NCBI RefSeq assembly: GCF_014643595.1
Contig: NZ_BMJT01000003.1
Span: 1-64,000 of the forward strand
Length of the DNA stretch: 64,000 nucleotides
From: Lysinibacillus alkalisoli
Lineage (GTDB): Bacteria > Bacillota > Bacilli > Bacillales_A > Planococcaceae
Reading direction: 5' to 3'
Shown here: positions 43,109 to 52,029 of the stretch, in pieces
Layout of the letters: each line of letters opens with the position of its first letter
Position numbering within the stretch: position 1 is the first letter of the stretch
The notes under the pieces: generated by a model
Told to the model about the DNA's origin: nothing
The model's database searches: none
The model's input: only the letters and a program-made list of their open reading frames with translations
Program-made: the position numbers and the translations under genes

Positions 43109-44428
43109 ATGCATTTATATGGCACACAAGCAATTTCACACCAAGGGCACTTAACCATTGGTGGGGTTGATACAATTGAATTAGCGAAACAATATGGTAC
43201 ACCGTTATTCGTTTATGATGTAGCATTAATTAGAGAACGTGCGAGAGGGTTTCGTCAAACATTTGAAGACCTTGAAGTTAAAGCACAAGTTGCCTACGCC
43301 TCAAAAGCATTTTCATGCATTGCGATGTATCAACTTGCGATTGAGGAACAATTATCCATTGATGTAGTATCTGGTGGAGAACTTTATACGGCATTACAAG
43401 CAGGTGTACCAGCTGAAAAGATTCATTTTCATGGTAACAATAAATCAATAGACGAATTAACAATGGCATTGGATGCAAAAGTAGGGTGCCTTGTTGTAGA
43501 TAATTTTTATGAAATCGCCTTGATTAAACAAATGGCTAATGAGCGTCAACAAGAAGTCGCTATTTTATTACGTGTAACACCAGGTGTAGAGGCACACACA
43601 CATGACTTTATCACAACAGGTCAGGCAGACTCTAAATTTGGTTTTGATTTACATAATGGGCAAGCAGATCAAGCTTTTAAAGAAACGTATCAAGCACCAT
43701 ATATTCGATTACTTGGCTTGCATTGTCATATTGGGTCACAAATTTTTGATACAGTCGCTTTTGGTCTGGCAGGCGAGAAATTAGTAGACAAAATGCAACA
43801 ATGGCAAACAGATTATCACTTTACAAGCACAGTTTTAAATCTTGGTGGCGGCTTTGGTATTCGTTATACAGAAGAAGATCAACCATTAGCTCCAAAGGTA
43901 TATGTGGAGGATATGATTAAAGTAGTTAAAGAGAAAGTGAAAAAGGCGTGCATACCAATGCCAGAGATTTGGATTGAGCCAGGACGTTCACTTGTGGGAG
44001 ATGCTGGGACTTCACTCTATACGGTAGGCTCACATAAAACGGTGCCTGACGTGCGCGAGTACATTGCAGTTGACGGTGGGATGAGCGATAATATTAGACC
44101 AGCGTTATATGAGGCGAAATATGAAGCAGTCATTGCAAATAAAGCGAACAAAGCACGTAATCAATGTTATACTATAGCAGGAAAGCTTTGTGAATCTGGA
44201 GACAAATTAATTGAGCATGCCGCACTTCAAGTGGCACAAGCAGGCGATATTTTAGCTATGTTTTGTACAGGTGCTTATGGTTATGCTATGGCGAGCAATT
44301 ATAATCGTGTGGCAAGACCTGCAGTCGTATTTGTTGAAAAGGGTCAGCATCAACTTGTGATTAAACGAGAGAGCTATGAACATATCGTAAAAAATGATCT
44401 TCCTTTCACATTAAAAAAGGGTGAATAA
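43109..44428 (+). CDS. lysA: Diaminopimelate decarboxylase
   Basis: A 439-residue PLP enzyme of the alanine-racemase-fold group: the PLP Lys in VAYASKAFSC, the domain segments SGGELYTALQAG, HFHGNNKS, LGLHCHIGSQI, LNLGGGFGI, EPGRSLVGDAG and the C-terminal CESGDKLIEHA and CTGAYGYAMASNYN. It makes L-lysine from meso-diaminopimelate, the last step of lysine synthesis. I start at 43109, behind GAAGGGG; an upstream in-frame codon at 43061 would add 16 residues not found in the family. No lysine riboswitch could be recognised in the 165 bases after the pdp terminator. Confidence 0.95.
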   Translation: MHLYGTQAISHQGHLTIGGVDTIELAKQYGTPLFVYDVALIRERARGFRQTFEDLEVKAQVAYASKAFSCIAMYQLAIEEQLSIDVVSGGELYTALQAGVPAEKIHFHGNNKSIDELTMALDAKVGCLVVDNFYEIALIKQMANERQQEVAILLRVTPGVEAHTHDFITTGQADSKFGFDLHNGQADQAFKETYQAPYIRLLGLHCHIGSQIFDTVAFGLAGEKLVDKMQQWQTDYHFTSTVLNLGGGFGIRYTEEDQPLAPKVYVEDMIKVVKEKVKKACIPMPEIWIEPGRSLVGDAGTSLYTVGSHKTVPDVREYIAVDGGMSDNIRPALYEAKYEAVIANKANKARNQCYTIAGKLCESGDKLIEHAALQVAQAGDILAMFCTGAYGYAMASNYNRVARPAVVFVEKGQHQLVIKRESYEHIVKNDLPFTLKKGE

Positions 44429-44431
44429 TGA

Positions 44432-44542
44432 ATGAAAAAGAAAAACCTTCTCGTATTATTAGCCATTGTAGCCATTGCAGGGATATGGGTAGCCATTTAT
44501 TGGTTCTTCCTTGTGCCAAACGGTTATATTAAGCCAGAATAA
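44432..44542 (+). CDS. 36-residue single-helix membrane peptide
   Basis: An ATG four bases after the lysA stop opens 36 codons: a basic start MKKKNLL, a hydrophobic helix (about 6-28, VLLAIVAIAGIWVAIYWFFL) and a short polar end VPNGYIKPE. AAGGGTGA, part of the lysA end, serves as ribosome-binding site. The Lys start, single helix and clean coupling to lysA make it a credible small membrane protein. No function can be assigned. Confidence 0.6.
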   Translation: MKKKNLLVLLAIVAIAGIWVAIYWFFLVPNGYIKPE

Positions 44543-44590
44543 ATCAAATAGCATGTCGTTATTCAGGCAAAAAATGAGGGAATTGTAATT

Positions 44591-44950
44591 ATGTTAATTC
44601 GATACAAAAAATCGTTTAAAAAAATAGCGATGGGTTTACTTTCGCTAATGCCAAGTGAGAAAAATATAAAAAAACTTACAGAGACGATTGATGCGTACGA
44701 GAATGATAGTCAACAGCAACTTTATTTATGGAAAGACGACGAAGAATATGTAGGTATTGTTGGGGTGAGTGTAAAAAAAGATACCGCTACTATTCAGCAT
44801 ATTTGTGTATTGCCGTCATATAGAAGTGAAGGTGTTGCGACTAAAATGATACAACAACTACTGTCACAAAAAGAATATGAACATGTGACAGCTGAAGCAA
44901 CAATTCAAGATTTACTGGAGAAATGTACAAATTGTAAATCCGAGTATTAA
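44591..44950 (+). CDS. ribT: GNAT acetyltransferase RibT
   Basis: A 119-residue GNAT protein. The N-terminus MLIRYKKSFKKIAMGLLSLM is diagnostic of RibT, which in B. subtilis is the last gene of the riboflavin operon; QHICVLPSYRSEGVATKMIQ is the acetyl-CoA loop. The substrate is unknown. Here the rest of the rib operon (ribD, ribE, ribBA, ribH) is absent from the neighbourhood, although ribT keeps its Bacillus position before ypuF and scpAB. Riboflavin may therefore be imported through the RibU encoded at 54447. Confidence 0.9.
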   Translation: MLIRYKKSFKKIAMGLLSLMPSEKNIKKLTETIDAYENDSQQQLYLWKDDEEYVGIVGVSVKKDTATIQHICVLPSYRSEGVATKMIQQLLSQKEYEHVTAEATIQDLLEKCTNCKSEY

Positions 44951-44965
44951 TGAAATTTTGGTGTA

Positions 44966-44995
44966 AGGGTGTTTGGGATACTTTCCAAACACCCT
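44966..44995 (+). terminator. Terminator after ribT
   Basis: AGGGTGTTTGG pairs with CCAAACACCCT; the trailing sequence CATTTCTTT is moderately T-rich. Confidence 0.75.
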
Positions 44996-45030
44996 CATTT
45001 CTTTGCATTATGATTTTACAATGTACAGAA

Positions 45031-45071
45031 AGATGCTGTCCTGGCAGGATTCCGTAGACAGCATCTTTTTT
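45031..45071. terminator. Terminator between convergent ribT and ypuF
   Basis: AGATGCTGTC (45031-45040) pairs perfectly with GACAGCATCT (45057-45066), followed by TTTTTT on the plus strand. On the minus strand it overlaps the end of the ypuF transcript. Confidence 0.82.
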
Positions 45072-45537
45072 ATTGCCTATTATTTTGCTTGGCTTGTTTA
45101 GCGCGCAATCTTTCTGCAATCACATCGCTGCGGTCACGCAAGGTATGTTTGTGTAATAAATAATCATCATCAAGGCGTGGGAGCTCTTCTACTCGCGCTG
45201 CGACTCGTGCAGCGAGTGGGGCTAATAACGAGAGAGAGTATTGTTCACGCTTGGCAAGATTAATCAATGTATGTTGTGGTATATAATCATAAAAAGCAGA
45301 AGGGGACGCTGTAATAATAGTTTGTGCATTTTGAAGTAAACGCTTAGCCCCTACATCATTGCCACGACGTGCGTGATAATGACCAGCAGCAATTTGAATA
45401 TAAGCAACAAGTGGATGTTTCTTATGCCCATGCAGTGCCTTCCAATATTCTTCTGCCACTTCATGGCATTCAAAGTAGTCACCAACGACAAAATACGCAC
45501 AATAATCAATAAATAATGGGTGGAGTTGTGGATGCAT
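45070..45537 (-). CDS. ypuF: DUF309 protein, YpuF-like
   Basis: A 155-residue protein with the DUF309 signature FVVGDYFECHEVAEEYWKALHG (conserved His, Glu and Trp) and a following helical repeat (VAYIQIAAGHYHARRGNDVGAKRLL). The basic C-terminus is RLRAKQAKQNNRQ. Function unknown. It has the Bacillus position between ribT and scpA, but points leftward, divergent from scpA. Confidence 0.9.
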   Translation of the reverse strand: MHPQLHPLFIDYCAYFVVGDYFECHEVAEEYWKALHGHKKHPLVAYIQIAAGHYHARRGNDVGAKRLLQNAQTIITASPSAFYDYIPQHTLINLAKREQYSLSLLAPLAARVAARVEELPRLDDDYLLHKHTLRDRSDVIAERLRAKQAKQNNRQ

Positions 45538-45588
45538 TACAAACCTCTTTCCTCTATACTAATACTTGGACCAGAAGGGAGTTAGCAT

Positions 45589-46359
45589 ATGTCATACGAA
45601 GTAAAAATAGATGCTTTTTCAGGCCCACTCGATTTATTATTACATTTAATTCAGCGTTTGGAAATTGATATCTATGATATACCTGTAGCTGAGATTACTG
45701 CTCAGTATATGAATCATATTCACGCTATGCAAGTATTAGAGCTTGATGAAGCCAGTGAATATTTAGTTATGGCAGCCACACTACTAGCTATTAAAAGCCG
45801 TATGCTACTGCCAATTCATGAAAATGAACTTGACGAAGCGTTTGTAGAAGAAGTTGACCCGCGTGAAGAATTAGTACAACGCTTAATTGAATATAAAAAG
45901 TATAAAGAAGCAGCCAATCACCTAGAGCAACGTGAGGTAGAGCAAGGTTATCAATATACGAGACCATTAGCAGACTTATCTATGTATATGAAAGATGAGC
46001 AACTTGCTTTATTTGATACAGATGCGAATGTGTACGATATGTTAGCCGCTTTTCAAAAAATGTTAGCACGCAGAAAATGGCAAAAACCATTATCTACACG
46101 TGTGGCACGACAAGAAATCGCGATTAAAGACCGTATGACAGCGGTGTTTGTACAATTACAACAACGTGGGGGGAAAGCTAACTTTAGTGATTTATTTGAA
46201 GATGGCAGCAAACCTTCGCTCATTGCTACTTTTTTATCGATATTAGAATTAATGCGTCAACAAGTAATAATTGTGCAACAACAACATAACTTTGATGAAT
46301 TATGGATTATATTATTACGAGAGGAGTGGGAAGACCATGACATTGACTACTCAAATTGA
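45589..46359 (+). CDS. scpA: Chromosome segregation and condensation protein ScpA (kleisin)
   Basis: A 256-residue kleisin: N-terminal YEVKIDAFSGPLDLLLHLIQ and ASEYLVMAATLLAIKSRMLLP (binds the Smc neck), a linker, and the C-terminal winged helix (KANFSDLFEDG...IATFLSILELMRQQ) that binds the Smc head. Part of the Smc-ScpA-ScpB condensin complex. AAGGGAG precedes the ATG. It overlaps scpB by 23 bases. Confidence 0.95.
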   Translation: MSYEVKIDAFSGPLDLLLHLIQRLEIDIYDIPVAEITAQYMNHIHAMQVLELDEASEYLVMAATLLAIKSRMLLPIHENELDEAFVEEVDPREELVQRLIEYKKYKEAANHLEQREVEQGYQYTRPLADLSMYMKDEQLALFDTDANVYDMLAAFQKMLARRKWQKPLSTRVARQEIAIKDRMTAVFVQLQQRGGKANFSDLFEDGSKPSLIATFLSILELMRQQVIIVQQQHNFDELWIILLREEWEDHDIDYSN

Positions 46360-46921
46360 AGGACTATTATTTGTCGTTGGCGAAGAAGGGTTAACAAAAG
46401 AGCAATTGGCCTCTATTACAGGCGAAACATTAGTTGCCATTGAACAAGCCTTGCATGAGTTAAGAATACGGTACGAAGATGAAGCGTTTGCTTTTTACTT
46501 ACGCCAAACAGCTTCTCGCTATCGCTTAATGACAAAACCCGCATTAGAAAATGTAATCGAAAAGCTTATTGACAATCCTCCTGTACAAGCATTATCTCAA
46601 GCAGCACTAGAAGTATTAGCTATTGTAGCTTATGAGCAACCTGTCACACGCATCGATGTAGAAGCAATACGTGGAGTGAAAAGCGAGCGTCCTCTACATA
46701 CACTAGCAGCTAAAGGTCTCATCCGAGAAGTAGGTAGGCATGATGGGATAGGGCGTGCGATTTTATACGGCACTACAGATGATTTTTTACGACATTTTGA
46801 TTTAACGGATTTAAGTGAATTGCCGCCATTGCCAGCAGCAGAAGAAGAACAAGATGAGACAACAGACTTATTTATGTCTAAATTTGAAGCGACATTTCAT
46901 GACAATGAACAAGAATCCTAA
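46337..46921 (+). CDS. scpB: Chromosome segregation and condensation protein ScpB
   Basis: A 194-residue protein with two winged-helix domains: IEGLLFVVGEEGLTKEQLAS in the first, and SQAALEVLAIVAYEQPVTRIDVEAIRG in the second (family signature), then RLIREVGR-type HDGIGRAILYGTT. The start ATG at 46337 lies ten bases behind GAGGAG inside the scpA end; earlier in-frame codons have no site. The acidic C-terminal tail (EEEQDETTDLFMSKFEATF) is usual. Dimer that binds the ScpA middle. Confidence 0.94.
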   Translation: MTLTTQIEGLLFVVGEEGLTKEQLASITGETLVAIEQALHELRIRYEDEAFAFYLRQTASRYRLMTKPALENVIEKLIDNPPVQALSQAALEVLAIVAYEQPVTRIDVEAIRGVKSERPLHTLAAKGLIREVGRHDGIGRAILYGTTDDFLRHFDLTDLSELPPLPAAEEEQDETTDLFMSKFEATFHDNEQES

Positions 46922-46986
46922 CTATTACTATACGTCACGCATAAAGTGTGACATAATTTCAACGATACTATGAATGAGGTGTAACC

Positions 46987-47718
46987 ATGGAAAGATTACA
47001 AAAAGTAATTGCTTATGCAGGTGTAGCATCACGACGCAAAGCAGAACAATTAATTGTAGAAGGTAAAGTGCGTGTAAATGGTAAAATTGTGCGTGAGTTA
47101 GGTACAAAGGTTAGCGAATCTGACGAGGTTGAAGTGGAAGGTGTGAAGCTTGAGAAGGAAGATAAAGTTTATTATTTATTGTATAAACCAAGAGCCACCA
47201 TTTCGGCTGTAACAGATGATAAAGGACGTAAAACCGTAACGGACATTTTTAAACATATACCAGAGCGTATTTTCCCTGTGGGACGTTTAGATTATGATAC
47301 GACAGGTTTATTATTGTTAACGAATGATGGGGAGTTTGCGTATCAATTAACGCATCCTAAATTCAAAATCGATAAAACATACGTAGCTAGAGTAAAAGGT
47401 GTACCCACGATTGCTAACTTGAAGAAATTACAACGTGGTATTCAATTAGAAGATGGGAAAACAGCACCTGCTAAAGTAAGTATGATGTCAGCAGATGAGA
47501 GTGCTCAAAAAGCCATTTGTGAAATTACGATTCACGAAGGGCGTAATCGCCAAGTGAGACGCATGTTCGATGCTATTGGTACACCTGTTGTTAAATTAAA
47601 GCGTGAGCGTTTCGCTTTTTTAGATTTATATGGCTTAACACCTGGTGAGTACCGCGAACTAACAAAGCACGAAGTAAAGCGTCTGCGTGTTTTGGCGGAA
47701 ACGGGTAATTTAGACTAA
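46987..47718 (+). CDS. rluB: 23S rRNA pseudouridine synthase RluB
   Basis: A 243-residue RsuA/RluB-family enzyme: N-terminal S4 RNA-binding domain (LQKVIAYAGVASRRKAEQLI) and catalytic domain with VGRLDYDTTGLLLLTNDGE containing the catalytic Asp, and HEGRNRQVRRMFDAIG. It modifies a uridine in helix 93 of 23S rRNA in the B. subtilis relative. Position between scpB and resA is as in Bacillus. Confidence 0.94.
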   Translation: MERLQKVIAYAGVASRRKAEQLIVEGKVRVNGKIVRELGTKVSESDEVEVEGVKLEKEDKVYYLLYKPRATISAVTDDKGRKTVTDIFKHIPERIFPVGRLDYDTTGLLLLTNDGEFAYQLTHPKFKIDKTYVARVKGVPTIANLKKLQRGIQLEDGKTAPAKVSMMSADESAQKAICEITIHEGRNRQVRRMFDAIGTPVVKLKRERFAFLDLYGLTPGEYRELTKHEVKRLRVLAETGNLD

Positions 47719-47820
47719 GAAATAAACGTTCATAATTCAGTCAACATTATATGACCTTTAAAAAGTAATTGTTTGATATAATAGAGACGGTATTTACGCT
47801 TTTTAGGAGGTTTTTACTTC

Positions 47821-48354
47821 ATGGATAAGAAAAAAAAGCGGTTAGTGATGCGTACAGTGATTTTAGCTGTATTAGTAATTGGAATTGCTTACACCATTTA
47901 CGCAGCAGCTACGCAAGATAAAACGAAAACATTGCAAGTTGGTGATGATGCACCTGATTTCGTATTAACCGACTTAGAAGGTAACAAACATAAACTTTCA
48001 GATTATAAAGGACAAGGTGTTTTCCTTAACTTCTGGGGAACATGGTGTCCACCTTGTGAAAAAGAAATGCCTTATATGAACAGTCAGTATGAAGTGTATA
48101 AAGATCAAGGTATCGAAATGTTAGCGGTTAATATTGCGCAATCAGAATTTGAAGTGCAAACTTTCGTAGACCGTTACGGATTAGGATTCCCTGTAGTTAT
48201 TGATACAACAAAGAGTGTGCGTAATGCATACAGTGTTCGCCAATTGCCTGCAACAATTTTAGTTTCACCAGAGGGGAAAGTAACTGAAATTACAACAGGC
48301 GAGCTAACGGAGCAACGTATTGGCGAGATGTTAGAATCGATTAAACCGAATTAG
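47821..48354 (+). CDS. resA: Thiol-disulfide oxidoreductase ResA
   Basis: A 177-residue membrane-anchored thioredoxin-like protein: N-terminal helix (about 9-29), then DDAPDFVLTDLEGNKHKLSDYKG, LNFWGTWCPPCEKEMP with the CPPC redox motif, and RQLPATILVSPEGK with the cis-Pro. It reduces apocytochrome c outside the membrane so haem can be attached by ResB/ResC. AGGAGG precedes the ATG. First gene of resABCDE; resB follows after 14 bases. Confidence 0.95.
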   Translation: MDKKKKRLVMRTVILAVLVIGIAYTIYAAATQDKTKTLQVGDDAPDFVLTDLEGNKHKLSDYKGQGVFLNFWGTWCPPCEKEMPYMNSQYEVYKDQGIEMLAVNIAQSEFEVQTFVDRYGLGFPVVIDTTKSVRNAYSVRQLPATILVSPEGKVTEITTGELTEQRIGEMLESIKPN

Positions 48355-48368
48355 GGAGTGGCAACATC

Positions 48369-50024
48369 ATGGAGAAGGAAACAGTAATTTGTACTTGTGG
48401 ACATGAGAATCCTTTCGGTACAAAGTTATGTGAGAAGTGTGGTAATCCTTTAACAGAAGAAGAAAAAAATACAAAAGTTGTCGATATGCGTTACGATGGT
48501 AAAGCAATTCGCTCTAAAACCTATAATAAATCGTTTGTTGATAAAGTATGGAATTTCTTCTCAAGTGTTAAAGTAGGTATTACACTTATTGTCATTTTAC
48601 TTTTAGCAGCTTCAATTGGAACATTTTTACCGCAAGAGATGTATGTTAACGCAGGTAGTCCAATTGCTGATAAAGGTGCGTATTATGAAAGCGTTTATGG
48701 TTTCTTCGGTAAAATATACTATATGCTAGGTTTAACCGATTTATATAGCTCGTGGTGGTTCCAAATTTTAGTCGGAATGTTGGGGATTTCGATTATTGTA
48801 GCGAGTATTGACCGAGGAATACCATTGCATAAATCATTAAAGAATCAACGTGTAAAACGTCATGCTAGTTTTATGAAGCGTCAACGTGTTATTGCATCAG
48901 GTGAAGTAGCAGACGGCGAGACAACGTTAAACGACATTGAAAAACAATTAAAAGCTCAAAAATTTAAAGTGCGTCGTGATGGAACAGCATTATTAGCTGA
49001 GAAAAATCGTATATCTCGTTATGGTCCTTACATTAACCATGTGGGATTAATCATTTTCTTAGTAGGTGTATCGTTACGTGTTGTGCCAGGCTTTTATGTA
49101 GATGAGTCAATGATGGTTAAAGAAGGCGAAATGGTAGAAGTACCTGGTATGCCTGGTTATTATTTTAAAAATGAAAAGTTTATTCTTGAAACACATGACA
49201 ATAATGGTCAATTGTCAGGCGAACAAGAAAAACAAGGTGTGAATGTGGTAGCTAAAAACTTCCAAACAAACGCCAAATTATATAAGCAACCTGAGGGAGC
49301 TGTATCGGGGGATACATCCGAATTAGAGTTGGTAAAAGAAGCGGAAATACGAGTCAATCACCCACTACAATATGATGGTTACTCGATTTATCAAATGGAT
49401 TATCGCTTAGGTGATTTAAGTGGTATGACATTTAAACTAATGAATAAAGCAACAGAAGAAAGTTATGGTGAGTTAACGATTGATTTAACAAATCCATCAA
49501 AAATGTATGATTTAGGTAATGGTTCGTCTGTGGAAATTTTAACGTACTTACCAGATTATGATGGTTTTAAAGATGGTCAACCTGTTACAAAGTCACCAAA
49601 CCCTAATAACCCTGCCTTCATCTTTATGATGAAGACGCCTGAGACACCAGAGGGTGAAACGAGTTTTGTAGAAATTAAAAATACCATTGAGCCTTTAGGT
49701 GAAAACCAAAATATGATGAAATTCGTAGCGCCACAAACAAGTAATGCATCTGGTTTAACGATTAATAAAAACTCAACATTGCCTATTTTAAGTGTAGGTG
49801 GCATTATTTTCTTATTAGGCGTGGCTATTGGTTCGTACTGGAACCATCGTCGTATTTGGGTACAAATTACTGACAATCAATTATTATTAGCAACGCATAC
49901 GAACAAAAACTGGCATGGTATGAAGCGTGAATTGGATAAGTTATCGGAACATGTAGCGCTCCCTGCTTATGAGGACCAGTTAGCGTTGACAGATTCTGAA
50001 GATGAAGAGGAAGGTGACCAATAG
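48369..50024 (+). CDS. resB: Cytochrome c biogenesis protein ResB
   Basis: A 551-residue Ccs1/ResB protein. A cytoplasmic zinc-ribbon start ([19 protein letters not shown], two Cys pairs) precedes four membrane helices (about 66-86, 125-148, 218-236 and near 475-495, [21 protein letters not shown]) and a large outside domain between helices three and four. With ResC it forms the system II haem ligase. Leads into resC with only two bases between. Confidence 0.94.
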   Translation: MEKETVICTCGHENPFGTKLCEKCGNPLTEEEKNTKVVDMRYDGKAIRSKTYNKSFVDKVWNFFSSVKVGITLIVILLLAASIGTFLPQEMYVNAGSPIADKGAYYESVYGFFGKIYYMLGLTDLYSSWWFQILVGMLGISIIVASIDRGIPLHKSLKNQRVKRHASFMKRQRVIASGEVADGETTLNDIEKQLKAQKFKVRRDGTALLAEKNRISRYGPYINHVGLIIFLVGVSLRVVPGFYVDESMMVKEGEMVEVPGMPGYYFKNEKFILETHDNNGQLSGEQEKQGVNVVAKNFQTNAKLYKQPEGAVSGDTSELELVKEAEIRVNHPLQYDGYSIYQMDYRLGDLSGMTFKLMNKATEESYGELTIDLTNPSKMYDLGNGSSVEILTYLPDYDGFKDGQPVTKSPNPNNPAFIFMMKTPETPEGETSFVEIKNTIEPLGENQNMMKFVAPQTSNASGLTINKNSTLPILSVGGIIFLLGVAIGSYWNHRRIWVQITDNQLLLATHTNKNWHGMKRELDKLSEHVALPAYEDQLALTDSEDEEEGDQ

Positions 50025-50026
50025 TT

Positions 50027-51220
50027 ATGAACTTACTAAGTTTAAGTGGTAACTTGTTATTCGTAGCTTTCATCGCTTATTTAATTGCAACATTCTTCTT
50101 TGGCGGTGCCGTTAAAAATTCACATGATAAAACGGAAGCAGCATCACGCCATGCAGACCGATGGGGCAAATTAGCAATTAGCATTACGATTATCGGATTT
50201 ATTTCGCATCTGAGTTATTTTATTACACGCTGGGTATATACAGGACATGCGCCAGTAAGTAATATGTTTGAATTTACAACAGCTTTTGGCATGTTTATTG
50301 TGTTAGCATTTATCGTGATGTATTTCATGTATCGTGCAACAGTAATCGGGCTTGTAGCATTACCTATCGCTATTTTGATTATTGGTTATGCTGCGATGTT
50401 CCCAACAGATGCTAGTCCACTTGTACCATCTTTACAAAGTAACTGGCTAACTATTCACGTTATTACAGCAGCTTTAGGGCAAGCCGTTTTATCTATTAGT
50501 GCATTAGCTGGTTTAGTTTATTTATTAAAAGTCGTAAAGTTAGATAAGCCTTCTAAGGATCGTTTTTTCCTTGAAGCAGTTATGTTCTTTTTAGTCGTCG
50601 TAATTGGTTTTGTTATTGCTTCTACAACATTTAGTGCAATGGGTTACGAAGCAGAGTTTACGTATATCAATAAAGAAGAACAACAAGCGCAAATTAAGTA
50701 TGATATGCCACCAATTTTTGGTATGAATCAATACCAACAGTTAACAGAAGGTACAATGAAGCCATTAATTGAAACACCACCGCTTATTAATGCTAAGAAG
50801 TTAACAACAGTAACATGGGCATTATTAATTGGCTCTGTGCTCTATGTATTGATTCGTCTTATCGCAAGACGCAGAGTAAGTGCTATTTTCCAACCACTTG
50901 TGAAGCGTGCTAATTTAGATTTGATGGATGAAATAGGTTATCGTTCTGTACTGATTGGTTTCCCAATCTTCTCATTAGGTGCTTTAGTATTTGCTATGAT
51001 TTGGGCACAAGAAGCATGGGGCCGTTTCTGGGGTTGGGACCCTAAAGAGGTATGGGCATTAATTACATGGTTATTCTATGCTGCATTTTTACATCTCCGT
51101 TTATCAAAAGGTTGGGAAGGTAAAAAATCAGCTTGGCTTGCCATTGTAGGTTTTGCGATTATGATCTTTAACCTTGTTGTGATTAACTTAATTATTGCAG
51201 GACTCCATTCCTACGCATAA
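50027..51220 (+). CDS. resC: Cytochrome c biogenesis protein ResC
   Basis: A 397-residue CcsA-family haem handling protein with eight or nine membrane helices. The tryptophan-rich WWD signature [19 protein letters not shown] is present, flanked by His residues ([24 protein letters not shown]) that ligate haem. It exports and presents haem for attachment to c-type cytochromes together with ResB. AAGGTGA in the resB end is the ribosome-binding site. Confidence 0.95.
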   Translation: MNLLSLSGNLLFVAFIAYLIATFFFGGAVKNSHDKTEAASRHADRWGKLAISITIIGFISHLSYFITRWVYTGHAPVSNMFEFTTAFGMFIVLAFIVMYFMYRATVIGLVALPIAILIIGYAAMFPTDASPLVPSLQSNWLTIHVITAALGQAVLSISALAGLVYLLKVVKLDKPSKDRFFLEAVMFFLVVVIGFVIASTTFSAMGYEAEFTYINKEEQQAQIKYDMPPIFGMNQYQQLTEGTMKPLIETPPLINAKKLTTVTWALLIGSVLYVLIRLIARRRVSAIFQPLVKRANLDLMDEIGYRSVLIGFPIFSLGALVFAMIWAQEAWGRFWGWDPKEVWALITWLFYAAFLHLRLSKGWEGKKSAWLAIVGFAIMIFNLVVINLIIAGLHSYA

Positions 51221-51312
51221 AATTAAAGGGAAGCATGTATACATGCTTCTCTTTTCAATTGCGAAAGGAAATTGTACAATAGATATAGATGAATGTGGAA
51301 AGGGGTAACGAA

Positions 51313-52029
51313 ATGTCAGAGAATATTTCAATCCTTGTAGTAGATGACGAAGATCGTATTCGTCGCTTATTAAAAATGTATCTTGAGCGTGAAGGCTATG
51401 AAGTAGATGAAGCAGAAAATGGCGAACAGGCACTTACAATGTCCTTAGAAAAAGAATATCATTGTATTTTATTAGATATTATGATGCCTGAAAAAGATGG
51501 GCTACAAGTGTGTGAAGAAATTCGTGAACGTGCAACAACACCGATCGTCTTATTAACGGCAAAAGGTGAAGAAGCTAATCGCGTACATGGTTTTGAAATT
51601 GGCGCTGACGATTATATCGTAAAACCATTTAGTCCAAGGGAAGTCGTATTGCGTGTGAAAGCGATTTTGCGTCGTTCGCAAGCATTTGCACCAGCTTCTA
51701 ACACGTCAGCATCTAAAGACTTAGTTGTCTTCCCTCATTTGATGATTGATCACGATGCGCATCGTGTCACAGCAGATGGTGTGGAAGTAAACTTAACACC
51801 GAAAGAATATGAGTTATTATACTTTTTAGCAAAATCACCAGATAAAGTGTTTGACCGTGAACAATTATTAAAAGAAGTATGGCATTATGACTTCTTTGGT
51901 GATTTACGTACAGTCGATACGCACGTAAAGCGACTGAGAGAAAAGTTAAATCGCGTCTCCGAAAATGCTGCGAAAATGATCGTAACGGTTTGGGGCGTAG
52001 GTTATAAATTTGAGGTTGTTAATGAATAG
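51313..52029 (+). CDS. resD: Response regulator ResD
   Basis: A 238-residue OmpR-family regulator: receiver domain with VVDDEDRIRRLL, the phosphoacceptor in CILLDIMMPEKDG, and IVKPFSPREVVLRVKA; C-terminal winged helix (LTPKEYELLYFLAKSPDKVFDREQLLKEVW...VDTHVKRLREKL). It controls respiration and anaerobic genes in Bacillus. I start at the ATG at 51313 behind AAAGGGG; an in-frame codon at 51289 lacks a site. Overlaps resE by eight bases. Confidence 0.94.
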   Translation: MSENISILVVDDEDRIRRLLKMYLEREGYEVDEAENGEQALTMSLEKEYHCILLDIMMPEKDGLQVCEEIRERATTPIVLLTAKGEEANRVHGFEIGADDYIVKPFSPREVVLRVKAILRRSQAFAPASNTSASKDLVVFPHLMIDHDAHRVTADGVEVNLTPKEYELLYFLAKSPDKVFDREQLLKEVWHYDFFGDLRTVDTHVKRLREKLNRVSENAAKMIVTVWGVGYKFEVVNE

